From assembly GCA_965153455.1 (NCBI GenBank), contig OZ234502.1:1591267-1655266 (forward strand): a DNA stretch of 64,000 bases, in the 5' to 3' direction. The translations under genes and the position numbers were made by a program. Shown in pieces: positions 57,470 to 64,000 of the stretch; positions within the stretch are counted from its first letter, which is position 1; every line of letters begins with the position of its first letter. The notes beneath the pieces are model-generated. The model had not been told where the DNA came from. It saw only the letters and a program-made list of their open reading frames with translations, and searched no databases. Source of the DNA: Sphagnum compactum (taxonomy: Eukaryota > Bryophyta > Sphagnopsida > Sphagnales).

Positions 57470-60400
57470 TCCTTTCACTTGGTGACAAACTAGCAACATT
57501 GCAACTTGCATGCTATGACCAAGTGGGTATAGACAAATGCCAATTGTGAATTTCCCAAGAACACATAGCCATTGTCACCACAACCCCATTTTTGATAGTA
57601 AAGACCTGTAATTACATGATCTCCAACATCAAATTCACCACCCCATGGACATGTGAATGTTTTTGCTACAATGTGGCTTGCTTGCTAGCACTACAAAATA
57701 TAAAACTCAACTCCTTCATTGTTGCCTTCTTGTGCTAGAATTGCAAAATTGTCCCCCACACAAACCAAAGCATCTAGATCCCCCCCCATCACCTTCATGT
57801 TCCACTGCACTAGCTTCTTCTGTAGCCTTTAATTGCCCACACACAAAGTGAGTGTCCTTTGGTTGAAGCTTAATAACTCACCACAATGGGACATGCAAGG
57901 TTACCTCATAGTTCTCCCAATCTTGATCAACACAAGGTGCATAGAAACATGACAAAGGCCTCATTAGTAACTTAATTCGGTCAGTAGAGGAAAAAACAAA
58001 TATGGAATGCAACCAAGTATGCAATCACACAAATGAGGAGTTGATCTATCAACATCAACATGGTTCACATTCCAAAAATGCCTAGTGATAGAAGACTCAC
58101 TTCCCTCATATGTGCTAGGTGCTTGAAATGACATCCCTTCCTTTAAAGATTGCACAATATCACTTGCATCTTGGAGCCTCCTTTGTGGATTGTGGAGTTG
58201 TTGTGCTCTCAAAGCCCTTTTCACAACTGCACCTACACCATCCCATTCCCCCTTCCCATGTTTTGTGCCATAATAATGCCAGTTCAATTTGCAACCTGAG
58301 GTCAAACTTGGGTAACGAACCACAAAATACATTACATGTGAACCCTTGAATTGACTTGCACATACATCACTCCAAACTATATGATGTTGTGGTCTTACCC
58401 CTTGATCTAAAAGCTAATTCTAGTGGTGAAGTAAACAATGTTGAACAAATAAAGTGTCATGCTCCTTATCATTAGAAATGTAAAAATGGTTGTCTTTGAT
58501 GAGCCTCTAGGCCTCATCATCAAATCCACTTGTGGGGTCCACTCGGTATGTTATGCGAACTAATATTGTGACCTAGAATGAATGCCAATGCATATATTGG
58601 ATCTCATTCTAGATTTGGAATGTGTAATTTTTGGCAAAGTCAATGTGTGATAGAACGCAATCAAAAGGCAAGTTAACCATAGCCAAGCTACATCGAGTAT
58701 CCTGCCATCTTGCCACAAAGTTGTGCTTGATAAACTGTTGTAACTTGGGTCGTAAGTAATCTAGGAACATAGAAGTTGTAGTCTCCTTGAATGTTTCTTT
58801 AATCCTTTTCTTTGGTCTCCTTTCCTTTGTCACCCCCAATAGTATCTTGCTTGAAACATCTCCATGCCGCTGCCCAAGAACCCATTTACAAAACACTCAT
58901 TAGGACAAATTGACAACTTGCCCACCCCACATTTTGCACACTCCCCCATGAGGCAATTTAACTTATGCCATTCTTCAAACTCTCCTTTTGGACATACATT
59001 TTTCCCATAGTCTTGTCACCCCTTTATACACTTTATTATGGGCTTAACAAATGTCCTGTTTAGTAGCCCTGTCTTACAAACAAACTGCACATCGGCATGC
59101 ACATGCATTTTGTACATGAGCTCCTTTTATGCCATCCCTCAAGCTATTGAACCCCTATCGCAATAAATCAAGTTCAACATGGCACTTGCAACAAGTGGGC
59201 GAAATCAAAACATAATACACCCTGTCTTTGCATTGTTTCACAAAGTAAAGCTTCAATACTTCACATTTCTTTTGTTGAATTTCTACTTTAGGATGAATAG
59301 TTAGAAATTGGAGGTAGAATGAAGTTTGCAAATAACCTTTAATAGATTTTAGATGCAAATATTTAACCTTTAATCTTAATGATTATGCTCCACGTGCAAG
59401 TCCGCTAGATTTCTATCAGATCCTATCCATCAATCCTTATCTTTCTAAACTTAAACTTTTCTTTCTAAACTTAACTATTGAACTTCTACAAATAACTGCT
59501 TAAACCAAGGTTGGGTAGATTACTTGGGCCCCTTGGTTAGTTTATAGAAAGTTACAGGTTTTCAATCAAATTGAAAGGCATAATTATCACCGATCCAAAA
59601 TCCTAATCCTCTCTAATCCATCCCCTAATTTATGCATAATAAAACTATCAATTCTAAAAGTCACATCCATCTACCAAATCCTTATGATTAATAATTTACA
59701 AAATGCCCAAATTCACTTTAATACCAAGGCTGAAACTTACTTGAGATTCTAGCAAGTAATGTGTTGCCTGAACTTCATATTGATTTCATGTAAGGCAGTT
59801 ATGGGTAACATCTTTTTTGTTGGGGCTTACACATGCCTCAGCAGTCCACCAAAATATCACTAGGCTTTTAATGTCTGTGCTCACGCCATCTTGTCTCTTC
59901 CTTTTTTCAAGGAGAGTAAATGGAGATAAAATAGAGTTCTCAACTAATTGCCGTTGTTCAACTGCATAGGACAAATTGTGGTGGCCGATACCCAATATTT
60001 GTGATAATGTTTGTAAGCTACCACCACCAACAACACTTACAACAATTTCAATTAATGTACCCTTCCTTGCCAGCTTATCTTTTGAATGTGGATTTTTCAT
60101 TCTTTCCAATTCTTCTCGATAGGATAGTATAAAATTTCGTTATGCCTTGGCTTCATGAAGACGAGGGTAATATTCAAGTAAGGAAGGGATAATGACCTCA
60201 TGCCTAAGAACTTGCTCCAAAATAGCTTGACATATACAAACCTGAGGGCATGATGCCAATACTAAGGCCATGGATTGAACAATAGAACCTACCTGCCTAT
60301 GGATGGTGCTAACAAACATATGAGGAATGGTAGGGGCTAGCTCAAATTCAAAGATTTTGGTTGCATCCTTCTAAGCCCTTATTCTTGCTTAATGTTTTTG

Positions 60401-60577
60401 TTGAAAAAGTCAAACTTTCTTTTGAATTTGGTCTACATTTTGTTGGATTTGAGCTTTAGCTAAAACATTTTGTTCTAATTGTTCTTCAAGCAAAGTATTA
60501 TTTTCAATTGGTTCTTTTGGTAAGGCCTTTGGTTTTCTATCTTTTGGTAGTTTGTCTTCTGGAAATTCACTAGCCAT
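57470..60577 (-). pseudogene. DDE-type transposase (gene B, right copy), near full length
   Basis: From ATG at 60,577 (MASEFPEDKLPKDRKPKALP) the N-terminal ~250 codons keep one frame with four stops: a Gln/Leu coiled coil (LLEEQLEQNVLAKAQIQQNV), then HMFVSTIHRQVGSIVQSMAL, and after 60,109 LVIFWWTAEACVSPNKKDV. After an intron-like gap (59,785-59,360) come TCCKCHVELDLL and a CxxC region. The core follows: FLDYLRPKLQQFIKHNFVAR, SHIDFAKNYTFQI (first Asp, 58,639-58,641), VWSDVCASQFKG (second Asp, 58,366-58,368) and HGKGEWDGVGAVVKRALR (Glu, 58,246-58,248). The C-terminal domain ends with GDNFAILAQEG, VGDHVITGLYYQKWG and YTHLV. D-D-E order and spacing (about 90 and 40 residues) fit a cut-and-paste transposase. 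Many stops; inactive. Confidence 0.75.
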
Positions 60578-61817
60578 TACTGACCTAATGGATGGCCCAA
60601 GCTTACTAACTCCAGCTCATCGAAGTTTCTTTCTTGTGTTCCCCATGCATTACAACCCGCACATTAATCTACCAACAACAACAAGATCAAATACAATTTA
60701 TTCATTGTTGAATGTCAAACTAATTGCAAAAAAAATCTAACTCAAGCACATTATTGTTTAATATATGCTTGAATAATACAAATTCAAATAGAAATGCATT
60801 TGCATATGCATTGATATTTAAAACAAAAATTGTTAGCCAATATCTTTTATATCATACACATTTGTGTAGACAAAATATAGTTAGATGTACATATAATATC
60901 TATATCTATATATATGTACATGACATAAATTATAATTTATATAGATTCATGTAAAGTAACATCTACTTCATGTACACATGAAACTACATAAATCATAGTA
61001 CATATGCTTACATGTTTGCACAAAATATAATTAAGATACATATGTATGTACATCACCTATATGTATACTACATATAGTATATGACCCTACACACAAGTTA
61101 TAACTCATATACATTCATACATATATAACATCTATGTATGTACATACATAACCTACACAACATGTATAAACAATATTATTCTATATACTAACAAATACGC
61201 AGAAGTTATAGTTCACATACATGCATGTGACTTTAATAGAAGGTCTAGTTAGATCTACATACATGTTTATTTAACATCTATGTATGTATGTACATACAAA
61301 ACCCTACACAACATAAAGAAATTATATTTCATATCTTGACTAATGTGCACGAAGTATATAATTGAGCTACATCTATGTGTACACATGTTTAATTTAGCTA
61401 TATAGTACAAGTACAATATTGTAAGCTAGGATTTTATCAAACCTACAAATCTACAGCTGACATTTTTGGTTTAGGGTGCACATACATGGAAATTTGTTGC
61501 AAGATGCATTGTTGAAATCAAATTGTAACAGACCTATAGCTCCACCCAGGTTTTTTCGTTTGCAATATTTCCAAAAACATGTTACAAATGCCAACATATT
61601 ACATAACCCAAAAGATCTAACAACAAAAAATTAAAAATCAAACCAAAAGATAGGACTTGTAGTGATTAAAAACTAAAGGCCCAAAAAACCCACCTTGGAT
61701 TTGATCTTGGTAGAAAACTTTGCTACAATAGTTTGCCTGTAGATTTTGATCCAAACTTCTTGTTGTAGAACATGAGCAATAAAAGTTTTGTGGGGATCAA
61801 TGGCTATGTATCATAAT
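60578..61817. other. AT-rich spacer with degenerate repeats
   Basis: From about 60,880 to 61,420 phrases such as TAACATCTATGTATGT (61,127 and 61,269) and CTACACAACAT recur with a spacing of ~140 bp, alongside ACATATGTATGTACAT words. No gene recognised. It is upstream of gene B and could hold its promoter; TATA-like words are too common here to choose one. Confidence 0.45.
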
Positions 61818-62106
61818 TCAAGCTTTTGAAGGCAGAATGTTGGGTATAGTACATGCAATTGAGCTACAAATGTAGTTCTTGTATTGAGCTTGAGGGAGGC
61901 AAAATTGATCACTAGAGTGGGATTGCACTGGAGTTCTTATAAACATATAATGCCACGTAACACAAATCATAGCTTGTAGCAATGCAAAATAAAGGGGTGC
62001 AACTACATGGCATTCTTTTATGACTGCCTCCCCTCTTGATGTGTCGAGCTTTGAGTACACTTGTTGCCTCTAAGATTGTTGTGCATTTGGAGAGGGGTTG
62101 TTTCAA
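61818..62106 (-). other. Possible exon downstream of the F-box-like block
   Basis: Two overlapping frames (IKECHVVAPLYFALLQAMIC; VTWHYMFIRTPVQSH) look somewhat protein-like but match nothing I recognise. It lies on the same strand as the block at 62,394-62,688 and could belong to one gene. Confidence 0.25.
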
Positions 62107-62393
62107 AATACAGGAAAGTGCTAGGAGCTAATTAAAAGACATTTACAGAATTTGGCCATTTTTATTCTCATAAGGAAAATCACCCACAAGATAAATAAAC
62201 AAAAAGAAAAAAGGAACTATCTATAAAAAGGTTCATGGTTTACAAAACCCATTCATTTCACTAAGCTACATTATTAGAAAAAACCACTTATTCAAACTCA
62301 ATCGAAAAGATAGATGTTATGCACATAGCCTAGGCACTTACTTTCAATTCAAATTCATGATGTTTTGAATGAAACTTCTCCATTACAGTCATT

Positions 62394-62688
62394 TCAATTG
62401 CTGCAACTTTTAGGTTTACACTCTTGCTTTTTTAATAGTTTGTGTAACTCCAACATTCTTTCTTCTTGGGACCAAAGCTCAAGAAGGCAGAGTCTACAAT
62501 GGGCCCACTCCTCACTACCATCAACCAAGTTCTTCCATGTTTTATTAGTGCAATGCAACATAAAAAATAGGATTATTCGATCCTCCCATGAAGTAGATTT
62601 ACATATATGGGTCCAGATGTTGTTTATAACTATATCATTCAGTAGAATTGCAGAAAAGTCCCCCATTGCATACTCATGAACTTCTACT
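62394..62688 (-). CDS. F-box-like exon (partial gene)
   Basis: After a good 3' splice tract on the minus strand (CTTTTTTGTATGCAG, ending at 62,689) an open exon of ~98 codons reads FTPIVEVHEYAMGDFSAILL, NDIVINNIWTHICKSTSWED, FMLHCTNKTWKNLVDGSEEW and HCRLCLLELWSQEERMLELH, then TAA. The D-xV-xx-IW-x(n)-CxTWxxLV layout resembles an F-box (ubiquitin-ligase adaptor) domain, with the usual VCKxWR box as CTNKTWKN. No lesion is visible in this exon. It lies upstream of gene B on the same strand and may be a third gene of that element or unrelated. Upstream exons were not found. Confidence 0.35.
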
Positions 62689-62689
62689 A

Positions 62690-64000
62690 TTGGTGTAAAA
62701 CTGCATACAAAAAAGTAATCAATTAGAATTTCAAGTTACTAATTTTCAATTATCTTGAACCTTAACTTGTGAAAATAGGACAGGTTGATTAAACAAAAAA
62801 TTCCAACATACCTTTCAAGACCTGTTAGCTCTTAGTTATGGAAGAACAATCAACACAATATATTTCAAACAAGCTACAAAGGTAAGACATGTTATATAAA
62901 ATAATTGTTATACTTGGATGAACACCAAACTTGACTGTCTGTTTTGCACTAAAGTAGATTGGAAAAGTTCTTACAACCAGGGATTCTAACCTTTAGCAAG
63001 GACTTTCCAATTAGGTAAGCCAAAATTATTTTGAATGATAATGTGGTATAGGACTACAAAATAGTGGACAATGGTCCATTGATGCAACATTTAGGTAATG
63101 GTCCATATGTTTGACAATTTAAGCGATTTGGTGCATCAATTTGATGCTTTGAACGATCCAATTTAGGGTTTTGATTCTTCAAATGACTTGGTCCATCAAT
63201 ACACTAGTTTGATCAAATGACATTAGATGCTTTATTTGGCACAAAGAGATTTCATTCATATCTTGCTTCTATGGCATCTAAACCAAACCCTCAAAATGCT
63301 TGTCAAAGAAAAGACCACAAAACAACTTAAACATTCATGCAACATACTATAACTGCAACAACGCTCGAAGGTCATAACTTGGGAGTGAAATATTGTGCAA
63401 TTAACACTAAATACAAAATTTTGAAATCTTGAGATCATTAGAGCACAAGAAATTACCTACAAAGAACAGTTTGATCTGTTATGGTCTTTGTGCCAATGTG
63501 GTTTTGTGCATTGAACTTCTTTCCCTTTTAGCTACATCCTATGGCTAAATGAAAATGGCATAGGTGTTAAGATATGTTATCGTTACTTTGGGATAGTTGT
63601 TACGATGTTGTTCACCAGCTCATTTGTCGAAATGCTTAACACAAAGCCTAGAATGGGATTTGATATAGTTGTAGCTATAACTTAATTCCTTGCAAGTGAC
63701 ATAAAACAAATCCAAAGATGATTTAAAAAAGTTTTCATATAACACCCAACTTAGATTTACCAAACTCTACAAGCACATAGACATCAATGACATGCTAAAA
63801 AATGCCAATGAGGGGAAAGAAGTTCAATGCTCATAGCCACTTTGGCACACTCAAATGCATGCAATTGCACATTCTGCCTTGAGCTCCAGTGCGCATGATC
63901 ACCCTGAAAAACTCTAGTGCACATGGTCTTCCTAGCAATCGTAACCCTCATTCAAGTACACTCAAGAACACACAGACATTCAATAAAACTAAATGACACA
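62690..64000. other. No gene recognised
   Basis: Short ORFs only (for example 63,256-63,438, minus). A loose repeat of GGTCCATNRATRCA-type words occurs at 63,068-63,205. Exons of the F-box-like gene could lie here but none is recognisable. Confidence 0.35.

Noticed and set aside
57964-58363. Plus-strand ORF 58,119-58,349 and the alternative minus frame 58,160-58,363
   Set aside because: Shadows of the gene B core, whose minus-strand frame carries the conserved GKGEWDG block.
1-64000. tRNA or rRNA genes
   Set aside because: No tRNA A/B-box pair with a plausible cloverleaf and no rRNA-like stretch was noticed by eye; a tRNA scan could still find a degenerate one.

Overview
The window looks like nuclear DNA of a land plant with a large, transposon-rich genome. 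It is AT-rich, has plant-type Ty3/gypsy and CACTA elements, and shows candidate intron and 3' splice signals. The element repertoire suggests a non-flowering plant (conifer, fern, lycophyte or bryophyte), but that is an impression from family recognition and not a test. I see no intact host gene, tRNA, rRNA or CRISPR. Almost every coding stretch is a transposon gene in some state of decay.

Layout. 1-1,640: LTR-like non-coding DNA. 1.69-2.17 kb (+): C-terminal piece of a DDE-type transposase, here called gene B. 4.27-8.17 kb (-): a decayed multi-exon gene with a coiled-coil region, a RING-like zinc domain and a basic tail, here called gene A. 8.64-17.31 kb (-): one Ty3/gypsy retrotransposon with recognisable gag, protease, RT, RNase H, integrase and one LTR, broken by two related miniature elements, both with inverted ends and 5-bp target duplications. 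17.3-25.2 kb: tandem repeats, small inverted-repeat elements, a CACTA right end and a second gypsy fragment. 25.7-29.2 kb: a foldback element and a complete non-autonomous CACTA element.

29.6-49.4 kb (+): three copies of one module (LTR-like upstream DNA, then a short ORF with a GHYRWLRGP motif). Among them lie an unrecognised coding region (34.2-35.8 kb), three segments resembling FCP1/NIF-type HAD phosphatases (36.8-39.5 kb), and a DUF7869-type gene split by a second CACTA element (42.06-45.56 kb). 50.3-54.8 kb (+): a second gene A. 57.47-60.58 kb (-): a nearly full-length but broken gene B with a visible D-D-E triad. 61.8-62.7 kb (-): an F-box-like exon.

The most interesting pattern is that genes A and B occur twice, once at each end of the window, each time tail to tail with 2-3 kb between their 3' ends and in mirrored orientation. 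This suggests a two-gene mobile element: a DDE transposase plus a zinc-domain/coiled-coil partner. All families were assigned by reading motifs; no database search was run.
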